A stretch of 64,000 nucleotides of DNA from NCBI GenBank assembly GCA_965199555.1, contig CBDASJ010000015.1, forward strand, positions 248,001 through 312,000. Direction: 5' to 3'. Each line of letters begins with the position of its first letter. Position 1 is the stretch's first letter. Of the stretch, positions 1-8,121 are shown in pieces. This DNA is from LMUY01 sp965199555 (GTDB lineage: Bacteria > Pseudomonadota > Alphaproteobacteria > Acetobacterales > Acetobacteraceae). Below the pieces are notes generated by a model, which saw only the letters and a program-made list of their open reading frames with translations, searched no databases and was not told the origin of the DNA. Both the position numbers and the translations under genes were made by a program.

Positions 1-422
1 TCCGCGACGGTTTTCACGCCCAATTCAGGCCGCGTCACCAGCACCAAGTCCGAGTCGTTGATAGGAGCGACCGGTACGAAGTCGGTCATCAGCTTGTAAG
101 GCTTCTTGGGGAACAACGTCTCATTGACCGTTTGGGTATTGGAGATCAGCAGCAGGGTGTACCCATCGGCTGGGGCGTTCTTGACGAATTCCGTGCCGAT
201 GATCGCCCCGGCGCCTGGCCGGTCGTCCACGATAAAGGATTGGCCCAGCGCCGCCTGTAGCGGCGGCGCCAGCAGTCGCGCATAAACGTCCGCCGAACCG
301 CCAGCAGCGAACGGCACGATGATCGTCACCGGACGGCTTGGATAGGCATCGGCTGCCCACACGGGACGTGCGGCTGCGGATGCGGCGAGGACCAATGCGG
401 CCCGGCGGGTCAGAGTATGCAT
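1..422 (-). CDS. Bug-family tripartite tricarboxylate transporter substrate-binding protein (C-terminus outside window)
   Basis: Periplasmic solute receptor of the Bug/TctC family, which binds carboxylates or related small organic compounds for uptake. The start is the ATG at 422. The first 23 residues form a signal peptide with a twin arginine (LTRRAALVL) and a likely cleavage after VWAA, followed by the family hallmark YPSRPVTIIVPFAAGG and later the RPGAGAIIGTEFV region typical of the ligand-binding cleft. About 140 of the usual 320-odd residues are in the window; the rest lies beyond base 1. It follows the FAA-hydrolase gene by 47 bases on the same strand, so the two are probably co-transcribed. 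No TctA/TctB permease is visible. Ligand unknown. Confidence 0.88.
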   Translation of the reverse strand, partial: MHTLTRRAALVLAASAAARPVWAADAYPSRPVTIIVPFAAGGSADVYARLLAPPLQAALGQSFIVDDRPGAGAIIGTEFVKNAPADGYTLLLISNTQTVNETLFPKKPYKLMTDFVPVAPINDSDLVLVTRPELGVKTVA

Positions 423-469
423 GGAAGGGTTTCCTTTGTTGCTGCGCCCCTTGTGCCGGGGCGTCTGCA

Positions 470-1342
470 CTAATTGGCAATGGTGTTGGTCAGCGTCCCG
501 AGCTTGTCGATGCTGATCGTCATCGTGTCGCCCACCTTCAGGAAGCGGGGCGGCTTGAAGCCGATGCCGACGCCGGCTGGCGTGCCGGTGGCAATCACGT
601 CACCCGGCTGCAGCGTGATGCCGGCCGAGATGGTGGCGATGATGGTGGGAATGTCGAAGATCAGGTCGCACGTGTTGGCGTCCTGCCGCAGCTCCCCGTT
701 GATCCAGCACTTGACGTTGAGGTTCGCCGGATCGCCCACCTCATCAGCCGTCACCACCCACGGCCCCATGGGGCAGAACGTGTCCATCGACTTGCCGATG
801 AACCATTGCCGATGCTTTTGCTGCAGGTCGCGCGCCGTCACGTCGTTGACGATGGTGTAGCCCCATACATGGTCGAGGGCAGTCGCCTTGCTGATGCCCC
901 GGCCCGGCTTGCCGATGATCACGGCCAGTTCCGCTTCGTAGTCGAGCTGCTCGGTCAGGTGGGAAAAGGCGTGCACGGGCGCCCCGTTCGCCACCACGGT
1001 GGAAGCCGGCTTGGTGAAGATGACCGGGTAGTCGGGCGCCAACTCCCCCTTCGCAGCGGAGGTGTCGAAGCCGGAGTTGGCGAACTCCTTGGCGTGCTCG
1101 TGGTAGTTCTTGCCGACGCAGAACACGTTACGCCGGGGGTGAGGGATCGGCGCCAGCACCGGATGATTGTTCAGCGCCGTCCATTGCGTGACGGCGGGGA
1201 AGGAGGGTGCTGCGGCGATAAGGTCCACCAGATCGCCCGCGAAACCCGACACCAGGCTGGCAACCGGACAGAAGCTGGCCCCATCAGGCGAGATGATGGC
1301 AGGCTGTGCGCGGCCTTCAAGTTCCAGCGTGGCAAATCGCAT
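470..1342 (-). CDS. Fumarylacetoacetate hydrolase (FAH) family protein
   Basis: A 290-residue FAH-fold enzyme, a family that hydrolyses or decarboxylates 2-oxo acids and acylpyruvates with a divalent metal. I chose the ATG at 1342 over an upstream TTG (1354) because GAGG sits about 5 bases before it. The core contains the characteristic CVGKNYHEHAKEF segment, the metal-site region YEAELAVIIGK, and GYTIVNDVTARDLQ followed by GKSMDTFCPMGPW. The C-terminus carries the usual LQPGDVIATGTPAGVG stretch. Length and motifs are complete. It is divergent from a GntR regulator and upstream of a Bug receptor, which suggests regulated use of an imported acid. Exact substrate cannot be told. Confidence 0.9.
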   Translation of the reverse strand: MRFATLELEGRAQPAIISPDGASFCPVASLVSGFAGDLVDLIAAAPSFPAVTQWTALNNHPVLAPIPHPRRNVFCVGKNYHEHAKEFANSGFDTSAAKGELAPDYPVIFTKPASTVVANGAPVHAFSHLTEQLDYEAELAVIIGKPGRGISKATALDHVWGYTIVNDVTARDLQQKHRQWFIGKSMDTFCPMGPWVVTADEVGDPANLNVKCWINGELRQDANTCDLIFDIPTIIATISAGITLQPGDVIATGTPAGVGIGFKPPRFLKVGDTMTISIDKLGTLTNTIAN

Positions 1343-1411
1343 GGCGTTCCTCAATTGGTTGTATTGGTCGCGATGTGGACGTGGTAGCGGTTCTGAGTTG
1401 TGAGGTCAAAC

Positions 1412-1423
1412 AAGGTGTTACAA
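1412..1423. promoter_or_regulatory. Candidate GntR operator in the divergent gap
   Basis: The 103-base gap between the FAH gene and the GntR gene contains AGGTGTTACAA, which on the other strand reads TTGTAACACCT, one base off the TNGTNNNACNA consensus of FCD-type GntR regulators. A related TTGT/ACAA pair lies just to the left. It would be well placed to control both divergent genes, but short matches like this occur by chance. Confidence 0.3.
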
Positions 1424-1445
1424 CGACCCAATCGAAACCAATCCC

Positions 1446-2096
1446 ATGAATGATCAGAGCTACGCCTTGAAGGCGTCACTGCTGGCCGACCTTCGGGGCG
1501 CCCGATGGGGGCCCGGCGAGCGTTTGCCGACGGAGCGGCAACTCTGCTTGGACCACAAGGTGGGCCGCGCCGCAGTGCGTCGGGCGTTGGCGGAGATCAA
1601 GCAATTGGGGCTGATCACCCAAACCGTCGGCAGCGGCACCTACGTGTCCCAGCGGGCCGCTGCACAGCCGGTGCCCCCAGTCCTCAGCCCGGCCACGCTG
1701 ATGGAAGCGCGGCTGGCGCTGGAGCCCGCGCTGGTTCCGCTCATCATCCGCAACGCCACGGCGGCCGATTTCGCCGCACTTGATGCGTGCTGTGGCGCAG
1801 GCGACGGAGCGCGGACGCTGGAGGCTTTCGAGCAGGCGGATGGCGAATTCCATCTCCTCCTGGCCCATGCCGCCCATAACGACTTCCTGGTCATAATGGC
1901 GGAGCAAACCTCACAGGCGCGCAACACCGCGGAATGGGGCGGCCTGAAGCGCCGCAGCGCAACGGTGGAGCGCCGGCGCATCTATGCGCGGCAGCACAGA
2001 GCCGTGCTCGGTTTCTTGCGGGACCGGGAAGCGGGGGCGGCAAAACAGGCGTTGGTCGAGCATCTCGCGGACGTCGCGCGCAACATGTTCGAATGA
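1446..2096 (+). CDS. GntR-family transcriptional regulator, FCD (FadR-like) subfamily
   Basis: A 216-residue regulator. Residues about 8-70 are a GntR winged helix-turn-helix (GERLPTERQLC, VGRAAVRRAL, LGLITQTVGSGTYVS). Residues about 82-210 are the all-helical FCD ligand-binding domain, starting with LMEARLALEPALVPLI and including a FHLLLAHAAHNDFL helix. FCD regulators usually repress a neighbouring catabolic operon and are released by a small organic acid. The divergent FAH and Bug genes are the obvious targets. It converges on clpV with a 22-base gap; no clear intrinsic terminator is visible there. Confidence 0.9.
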   Translation: MNDQSYALKASLLADLRGARWGPGERLPTERQLCLDHKVGRAAVRRALAEIKQLGLITQTVGSGTYVSQRAAAQPVPPVLSPATLMEARLALEPALVPLIIRNATAADFAALDACCGAGDGARTLEAFEQADGEFHLLLAHAAHNDFLVIMAEQTSQARNTAEWGGLKRRSATVERRRIYARQHRAVLGFLRDREAGAAKQALVEHLADVARNMFE

Positions 2097-2118
2097 CGCC
2101 GGCCGCCGCCCCCGCGTG

Positions 2119-4740
2119 CTACGTCACGGGGGCGGGTTCGGGTTCGTCCAGCACGGTGATCTTCAGGCCATCTGCATCGGCCTTGACGGAAACGCCGGAC
2201 AGGGGACGACCCTCCAAGCGGCGGGCCAGAAGCTCCGTCGACAATGCCGGGAGCAGCATGCGTGCGATCACGGCCTCCACGTTGCGCGCGCCGGATGCAG
2301 GGTCGGTGCAGCCCTGGGCGACAAAGGCGACGGCCGAGTCATCGAAGGTGAAGGGCGCCTGGTAGGTGTCGCGCAGGCGGCGGCCGACACGGTCCAGTTG
2401 CAGGGCGGCGATGTCGCGGATGACGTTGTCCGGCAAGGGCAGGTACGGCACCAGGGTCACCCGGCCGAGAAAGGCGGGGCGGAACACCTTTAGCAGCTCG
2501 GGTTTCAAAGCCTCGGCCAAGGCGCTGGCGTCCGGCGCGGTGTCCGGGTCGGCGCACAGGCCGGTGATGAGGTCGGTGCCGGCGTTGGACGTCATGATGA
2601 TGACGGAGTTCTTGAAGTCGATGTCGCGGCCTTCGCCGTCCTTCATCGTGCCCTTGTCGAACACCTGGTAGAAGACGTCCTGCACGCCGGGATGCGCCTT
2701 TTCCATCTCGTCCAGCAGGATCACCCCGTAGGGACGGCGCCGCACCGCTTCGGTCAACACGCCGCCCTCGCCGTAGCCGACATAGCCGGGCGGGCTGCCC
2801 ATCAGCAGGCTGACCTTATGTTCCTCCTTGAACTCGGACATGTTGATGGTGGTCATGGTTTGCTCGCCGCCGAACAACGCTTCGGCCAGCGCCAGCGCGG
2901 TTTCCGTCTTGCCCACGCCGGAACTGCCCACCATCAGGAACACCCCGACCGGCTTGCGCGGGTCCGTCAGCCCGGCGCGCGAGATCTGCAAGGCGCTGGC
3001 AACCGCCTTCAGTGCGTAGGGCTGGCCTACCACGCGGGCGGCCAGTTGCTGTTCCACCGCCAAGACGCTGCGGATGTCGTCGCCCTTCATCCGGCCGACC
3101 GGAATGCCGGTCCAGCCCTGCACGATCGCGGCGACGGCCTGCCCATCGACCACGGGGTGGATCAACGGCTGTTCGCCCTGCAAGTCCCGCAGCGCGGCCG
3201 ATTGGGCGGCGAGCTCGGCGCCGGCGGCTGCTTCGCCACCCTCCACCCGGGCACGCAGCGCGGTGATGTCGGCGACCAGGGCTCGCTCCTCCTCCCAGCG
3301 GGCAGCCAGGGCAGTACGCTCCGCTTCCGCCGCAGCGCGTTCCGCGGTGAGGGTGGCGCGCCGGGCGGCATGGTCGCTGCCGGACAGGGCTTCGCGATCG
3401 AGGATCGCCAATTCGGTGTCGATCAGCGCCAGGCGGCGGTCCCGCGCCTCGATGGCACCGGGCGTGGCGGCTTGGCTCATCGCGACGCGGCCGCAGGCGG
3501 TGTCCAGCAGCGACACGGCCTTGTCCGGCAATTGCCGGCTGGGGATGTAGCGTGCGGACAGCGCCACCGCTGCGCCCACGGCCTCGTCCAGGATGCGGAC
3601 GCCGTGATGCGCTTCCAGGGTCGCGACCAGGCCGCGGACCATGGCGGCGGCGGTGGCGTGGTCCGGCTCCTCCACCTTCACCACCTGGAAGCGCCGGGTG
3701 AGGGCGGCGTCCTTTTCGAAATACTTCTTGTATTCGGCCCAGGTCGTGGCAGCGATCGTGCGCAGCTCGCCGCGCGCCAAGGCGGGCTTCAGCATGTTGG
3801 CGGCGTCGTTCTGCCCGCCGCCCCCAGCGCCGATCAGGGTATGCGCCTCGTCGATGAACAGGATCACCGGCGTAGGGCTGGCCTTCACCTCGGCAAGGAT
3901 GGATTTCAGCCGGTTCTCGAACTCCCCCTTCACCCCGGCGCCCGCTTGCAGCAATGCCAGGTCCAGGGTGCGGAGCGATACGGTGCGCAGCGCGTCCGGG
4001 ACGTCGCCCGCCGCGATGCGCAGGGCGAGGCCCTCCACCACCGCGGTCTTGCCCACCCCGGCCTCGCCCGTGAGGATGGGATTGTTCTGCCGGCGCCGGG
4101 TGAGGATGTCGATCACCTGGCGGATCTCCTCGTCGCGCCCGATGATCGGGTCGATGCGCCCGGCCCGCGCCGCTTCCGTCAGGTCCTGCGTATACTGGTC
4201 CAGCGCGCCGGACCCGGCGGCACGCGCAGGGGCTGCCGCTTCGGCCGCTGGGGCCGCCGCACTCTCATCCGTTTCGGCGGTGATCGACGCGAAGTCGCGT
4301 TTCAACTGGTCCGGCTCGACCTTGGCGAACTGGGATGACACGTCGTGCGCCCGGCGGCTCAGGGTCGGGTCCGCCAGCAAGGCCCATAGCAGGTGGCCCG
4401 TGCGGATCTGCCCGCCGCCCTGTTCCAGCGAGGCGAGCATCCACGCCTGCTTGGCCATCTCCACCGTGTCCGGGGCCAGGCTGGGCGCGCGGGTGTTGCC
4501 GGTCTTCAGCCGGTCCAGCTCCGCATTCAGGTCGGACAGCAGGCGGCCCTCATCCACCCCGGCATGGCGCAGGATCGCCACGAAATCCGAACCCGCCAGG
4601 TCCGCCAGCTTCACCAGCCAATGCTCCACCTCCACGTTGTAGTGGCTGCGCGACAGGGTGAACCCGGCTGCGGCTTCCAAGGCGCGGCGGCTGGTGTCGT
4701 TCAGGCGTCCGATAAGCGAGCGCAGATCGATGGATGACAT
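2119..4740 (-). CDS. clpV: T6SS AAA+ ATPase ClpV (TssH)
   Basis: An 873-residue hexameric unfoldase that extracts TssC from contracted T6SS sheaths and recycles it. An N-terminal Clp-N domain (about 1-150) is followed by an Ala-rich linker, then AAA module 1 with Walker A GEAGVGKT at about 225-232 and Walker B VILFIDEAHTLIGAGG. A coiled-coil middle domain comes next, then AAA module 2 with GSSGVGKTE, LLDEMEKAH and the C-terminal D2-small domain. The Clp-N, linker and short middle domain fit ClpV rather than ClpB. GAGGA lies about 6 bases before the ATG. It is transcribed leftward, apart from the main tss operon, with the split immunity gene just upstream. Confidence 0.95.
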   Translation of the reverse strand: MSSIDLRSLIGRLNDTSRRALEAAAGFTLSRSHYNVEVEHWLVKLADLAGSDFVAILRHAGVDEGRLLSDLNAELDRLKTGNTRAPSLAPDTVEMAKQAWMLASLEQGGGQIRTGHLLWALLADPTLSRRAHDVSSQFAKVEPDQLKRDFASITAETDESAAAPAAEAAAPARAAGSGALDQYTQDLTEAARAGRIDPIIGRDEEIRQVIDILTRRRQNNPILTGEAGVGKTAVVEGLALRIAAGDVPDALRTVSLRTLDLALLQAGAGVKGEFENRLKSILAEVKASPTPVILFIDEAHTLIGAGGGGQNDAANMLKPALARGELRTIAATTWAEYKKYFEKDAALTRRFQVVKVEEPDHATAAAMVRGLVATLEAHHGVRILDEAVGAAVALSARYIPSRQLPDKAVSLLDTACGRVAMSQAATPGAIEARDRRLALIDTELAILDREALSGSDHAARRATLTAERAAAEAERTALAARWEEERALVADITALRARVEGGEAAAGAELAAQSAALRDLQGEQPLIHPVVDGQAVAAIVQGWTGIPVGRMKGDDIRSVLAVEQQLAARVVGQPYALKAVASALQISRAGLTDPRKPVGVFLMVGSSGVGKTETALALAEALFGGEQTMTTINMSEFKEEHKVSLLMGSPPGYVGYGEGGVLTEAVRRRPYGVILLDEMEKAHPGVQDVFYQVFDKGTMKDGEGRDIDFKNSVIIMTSNAGTDLITGLCADPDTAPDASALAEALKPELLKVFRPAFLGRVTLVPYLPLPDNVIRDIAALQLDRVGRRLRDTYQAPFTFDDSAVAFVAQGCTDPASGARNVEAVIARMLLPALSTELLARRLEGRPLSGVSVKADADGLKITVLDEPEPAPVT

Positions 4741-4775
4741 GGCGTGTCCTCAGTGAGGGAGCGGCCCTCGTCGCT

Positions 4776-5791
4776 TCAGTCGAAGCGGCCCAGCCATTTC
4801 TCCGTTTCGGCGTGTGGGTCAAGAGCAATGGGCAAGGGATAGAACATTCCAGTCGCGAAAGAACGCATGATGAGCGGCGCGACCAGCTTTGCGACCGTCC
4901 GGTAGGCGCGTGGGACGTCGCCACGGTCCCGGTCGCCAAGGCGTGGTCGCGGCCCGGCCTCCAGCACGATCCCGCCGTCATAGCCATGGATGCGGATGTC
5001 GTCGCGGGCAAGCGTCTCAGCGACGCGGTCTGGCCCGCCGAGCGCGGCAACGAAGCCGTCATCCAGCGCGGTCAGCCATCCGATCGTGCGGATCGCGCGG
5101 GGATGCTTGCGCGCCGCGGCCCGCCATCGGGAGTCGGAGATGAAGTCCATTCCCGGGAAGCGTTGCAGCAAGGGGAAGCTGTCTACCAACGCGTTCGTGC
5201 CACCGCCATGCATGAGGACGAGGCCGGGGCTGACCGTGCCGTGTTCCGGTCGGAGCATCGAACACCAGCGGACGAACAAGGAAACCAGTGGAGCGAGGTC
5301 GCCGGTCGACGGCCAGGTCAGCGGCAGGTTGGCCGTGATCGATGACGGTGCCGGGCGCGCCCGCGACGCCGTGCTGATGCAGAAATACAGCGGCGCCGGC
5401 TCCATCACCTCACCCCATCATGGAAGCCGTATAGCTCGGTAGCGTAACGGTCGTTGGCGTCGCGGCCATCCTTCCGGGTCGCTGCCTTGGCGGCTTGGTC
5501 GCTGGCGGCAGAGATGTCGGTGCTGCCGATCGGCACCAGGCTGCCGGCCCCGTCGGGATGGTAGTGCGTGATCTGGCCGGGGAACGCCGCGAGGAAATCC
5601 CGCATCACGCCGTTGGCTGCCAGCCGCCTTTCCAGCGAGCCACCCTCGTCGAAGAACAAGCCGAGCGTCCATCCAAACCGGGTCGCAGGACACTTCGCCT
5701 CGTCAAGGAGCACGACCGGGTGGAGGTCCGCTACAGACTGAAAGACCGATAGGTCTGGCAGGATGGCGAGTTTATCGGAGGCAGACAGCAA
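4776..5791 (-). pseudogene. TsiV/DUF3396-type T6SS immunity family gene, split by a frameshift
   Basis: Two consecutive reading frames together make one DUF3396 (type VI immunity, TsiV) protein. The upstream frame (5791-5405, about 128 aa) supplies the N-terminal half, ending at the conserved ELYGFHDG region. The downstream frame (from about 5405 to 4776) continues with the typical NLPLTWP, FVRWCSMLRPEHG, GFVAALGG and C-terminal WLGRFD. They meet at TGATG, one base out of register, just after a GGGG run. The upstream start is weak: TTG at 5791 sits only about 3 bases after a GGAGG. It could be a decayed gene, a sequencing indel, or two coupled half-proteins. It lies directly upstream of clpV and faces away from the PAAR/DUF4123 pair. 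Confidence 0.7.
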
Positions 5792-5994
5792 TCACCTCCA
5801 AAGCCGCCACGCCGACATCAGGCCGGTCAGCAAAGACCATCAGGGCGTGCCAAGACCCGTCATCGCCGCCGACCCGGACGCTCCTGCATGGTGGGAGACG
5901 AACACGCACGTGTCGAGTCGGAGCGCGACGGTCGTTTCGACTCTCCTTGCATCAGGGAGGTGCCTATGCGAGACGGATTTGCACAGGAACCATC

Positions 5995-6510
5995 ATGCCT
6001 CAAGCCGCTCCGTATGGCTCCCCAGTCTCCCACACCATGTCCGCTGGGGCGGCACTCGCGGCGATGGGGGCGCTTCCTGCCATGTCTCTAGGCGCGGCCT
6101 CGGCGTTTGGCGGTGGCCTGATCGGCGGGGCCGGGCTGGGGCAGGGCGGCGGCGTGTCGCTCGGGGGCGGCGACGGCATCGTGGTGGCGCAGTCACCCAA
6201 CGTCTTCGTCAACGCGCTGCGTGCGGGCAGCGTGACCAACCCGGTCTCGTGCCATGCCGGCGAGGCGGTGCTGACGGGGTCCGACAGCGTGTTCGTCAAC
6301 GGCTTACCCGCGGCCCGTATCGGCGACACGACCACGGGCGGGGCCGTGATCATCAACGGCTCGCCAAACGTTATCATCGGCGGCGGCAGCACAACGGCGC
6401 CCGATTTCGCCGGGGCGGACCTCGCCGCCCAGGTGGCCGCACTGCTGGCGGCGGCGGCCACCGGCAAGCCGTTCTGCGCGCAGTGCCAGGCGGCACCGGC
6501 GGGTGGCTGA
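5995..6510 (+). CDS. PAAR-like T6SS spike-tip protein
   Basis: A 171-residue protein expected to cap the VgrG spike. The ATG at 5995 has an AGGA ribosome site about 7 bases upstream. Residues 15-55 are a Gly/Ala-rich hydrophobic stretch. Residues about 60-132 form the PAAR-like fold, with the repeating NVFVNALRAGSV, VSCHAGEAVLTGSDSVFVNGLPAARIGD and NVIIGGGS strands; Cys86 and His87 are candidate metal ligands. An Ala-rich tail ends with a CxxC pair (161-164). It overlaps the DUF4123 gene by 8 bases, so the two are translationally coupled. There is no C-terminal toxin domain, so it would rely on cargo bound elsewhere. Confidence 0.85.
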   Translation: MPQAAPYGSPVSHTMSAGAALAAMGALPAMSLGAASAFGGGLIGGAGLGQGGGVSLGGGDGIVVAQSPNVFVNALRAGSVTNPVSCHAGEAVLTGSDSVFVNGLPAARIGDTTTGGAVIINGSPNVIIGGGSTTAPDFAGADLAAQVAALLAAAATGKPFCAQCQAAPAGG

Positions 6511-6979
6511 GGACGGCGCCACCCTCTACGCCGTGCTGGACGCTGCGCGGGATCCGGCGATCCTGCCCATGCTGCGGCAATGCGCCCCAGATGCGCAGTC
6601 CCTGTTCCACGCGGCGGTGGACCGGCGCCTGGCCGGCGTCGGACCCTACCTGGCCCCGGTGGCACCGGGCACGCCGCTGGCCCGGCGATGGCGGCAGGAA
6701 GGGCGGGGGCGGGCCTGGGGCATCCTCTGCGCTGGGCCACCCGACCTAGCAGCCGTCCGCCACCACCTCCGCACCTTGTTGCGGGTGGTGCTGCCAGGGC
6801 AGGACGCCGCCCTGTTTCGCTTCTACGACCCGCGGGTGCTGCGCCTCTGGCTTCCCGTCTGCGACCCGCAACAGTTGCGCCGCACCTTCGGTCCCTTGCG
6901 CCGCTTCCACGCCGAGACGGAGGACGGCGCCGCGACGCTGACCTACACGTTGCGTGGCGGCCAACTCCATACGAAGTAG
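6503..6979 (+). CDS. DUF4123 domain protein (T6SS effector adaptor/chaperone family)
   Basis: A 158-residue protein of the DUF4123 (Tap/TEC) family, whose members load effectors onto VgrG or PAAR. Typical features are the N-terminal YAVLDAARDP start, the mid-protein GPYLAPV segment and the signature FRFYDPRVLRLWLP near residue 105. It begins with GTG at 6503, inside the end of the PAAR gene. Family members usually sit immediately upstream of the effector they load, but here the gene ends 10 bases before the convergent immunity gene. Its client is therefore not obvious; the putative nuclease on the opposite strand is the nearest candidate. Confidence 0.82.
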   Translation: MAEDGATLYAVLDAARDPAILPMLRQCAPDAQSLFHAAVDRRLAGVGPYLAPVAPGTPLARRWRQEGRGRAWGILCAGPPDLAAVRHHLRTLLRVVLPGQDAALFRFYDPRVLRLWLPVCDPQQLRRTFGPLRRFHAETEDGAATLTYTLRGGQLHTK

Positions 6980-6989
6980 CGTAGCTTGG

Positions 6990-7454
6990 TCAGCCTTGGA
7001 CTTCCTCCACCTCGCATTGCTCGATCCGGAACTGCTTGAGCACGTCGAGGGCGCGGCCGGATACCAGCAACGAGGTCTTCAGGCGGACCGGCTTCGGGGT
7101 GGTTGCTCCACTGGCACGGCTACAACGCCCAAAATCATCCAACATCGGCCGGTCGCCCAGCTTCAGCCAGACGAAGCCCGGTACGTCTGCGGCCGCGTAC
7201 CGGCTACGGAACTGGTCGGAGAACGACAGCGTCATGGGAGCAAGGGTGAAGCCGGACAGGTTGGCTTGCTGCAAGGCCTTCGCGACCTGCTCGCCCACCA
7301 TGTAGACCGGGGACGAGGTGATCAACTCGTCGCCCATCCAGCCCTGCATCTCGTAGTGCAGTTTCACAACCTCGTATGGGTCGGTCGTCCGGTCCCACTC
7401 GGTTCCCTCACCAAGCCCGCCCGGCACCTCGGGTTCGAGGAAATAAAACGCCAT
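6990..7454 (-). CDS. Probable immunity protein for the adjacent nuclease-like toxin
   Basis: A 154-residue acidic, soluble protein with no signal peptide or membrane segment. The ATG at 7454 overlaps the toxin stop codon as TGATG, the tight coupling usual for toxin-immunity pairs. The layout (YFLEPEVPGGLGEGT start, LHYEMQGWMGDEL, SPVYMVGEQVAKAL, then LLVSGRALDVLKQF near the end) resembles small immunity proteins found beside Rhs-type toxins as I recall them, but I cannot name a family with certainty. Immunity function is inferred from position. It is the last gene of the hcp/vgrG arm and converges with the DUF4123 gene. Confidence 0.65.
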   Translation of the reverse strand: MAFYFLEPEVPGGLGEGTEWDRTTDPYEVVKLHYEMQGWMGDELITSSPVYMVGEQVAKALQQANLSGFTLAPMTLSFSDQFRSRYAAADVPGFVWLKLGDRPMLDDFGRCSRASGATTPKPVRLKTSLLVSGRALDVLKQFRIEQCEVEEVQG

Positions 7455-8107
7455 CAGCGCACGGGCGGGGTGAAGCGGGTGCCGAACTGGTTGTCGATCG
7501 TGGTGGCATGATCGAGGAAATCCTGCTGGCTCGGGCCACTCGGACCGGCGGGATTTTGATCGTAGAAGCCGTTCCAGGAACGCCGGATCTGTGAAAGGTG
7601 CATGTCGCTGTTCTCGTCGGACGGGATGCCGCGCAGGTTCTCGGGCGAGTTGATCTCGCTCGGCGTGAAGGTTCCAGGATAATTCCTCAAGACCTGCTGC
7701 TCCACCGCATGATGCACAACCGTGTTGTTCGGGTCTACATCCGGGTTGGCCTTGAAGAAGTTGTTTCGGTAGTTGTTGCTGGTTGCTTGGCCCACCGTTG
7801 CGGGGCCGCCACGCGGGTTGGCAGCCGAGCAGGTTTGGTTGGCCTGGTTCTCGGCCGCCTTCGCGCGGGCGTCCGCCACCGCCTCCTGCATGCGTGCCGC
7901 ATCCGCCTCCGTCGGCACCCACTCCGGCGAGGACAGGGTGCTGAGTTGCGGGTTGTTCGGGTCGACGTCCCGCAGTTCACGCTGCGCGCTGTAGTAGTTG
8001 TCGCTCGCGCTTTCCTCCGCCGGGGACAGCACGCGGCCTTCGGGGCCGAGGCGCTCGCTTTCCGCCGGCTCCGCTTCCTGGGCCTGTGCCGGCGAGATGC
8101 CGAACAT
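7454..8107 (-). CDS. Putative T6SS effector: small HNH/ENDO VII-like nuclease toxin
   Basis: I place the start at the ATG at 8107, giving 217 residues; the open frame upstream is antisense-like composition inside the previous gene. Residues 1-110 are a low-complexity, acidic, probably disordered region. The C-terminal half carries His132-His133 with Glu136 (VHHAVEQQ), then NLRGIP (157-162), Asn166, MHLSQIRRSW (169-178) and NGFY. This HH...N...H layout is typical of beta-beta-alpha-metal (HNH/His-Me finger) toxin domains found at the C-termini of Rhs proteins, so DNase activity is inferred. Here it is a stand-alone protein with no Rhs, PAAR or VgrG fusion. The downstream gene is its likely immunity partner. 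Confidence 0.62.
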   Translation of the reverse strand: MFGISPAQAQEAEPAESERLGPEGRVLSPAEESASDNYYSAQRELRDVDPNNPQLSTLSSPEWVPTEADAARMQEAVADARAKAAENQANQTCSAANPRGGPATVGQATSNNYRNNFFKANPDVDPNNTVVHHAVEQQVLRNYPGTFTPSEINSPENLRGIPSDENSDMHLSQIRRSWNGFYDQNPAGPSGPSQQDFLDHATTIDNQFGTRFTPPVR

Positions 8108-8121
8108 CTGGCCCAAGACGC

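Noticed and set aside
2692..4338. Long plus-strand open frame opposite clpV
   Set aside because: It lies wholly antisense to clpV, has Arg/Gly/His-rich composition typical of GC-driven antisense frames, and shows no domain.
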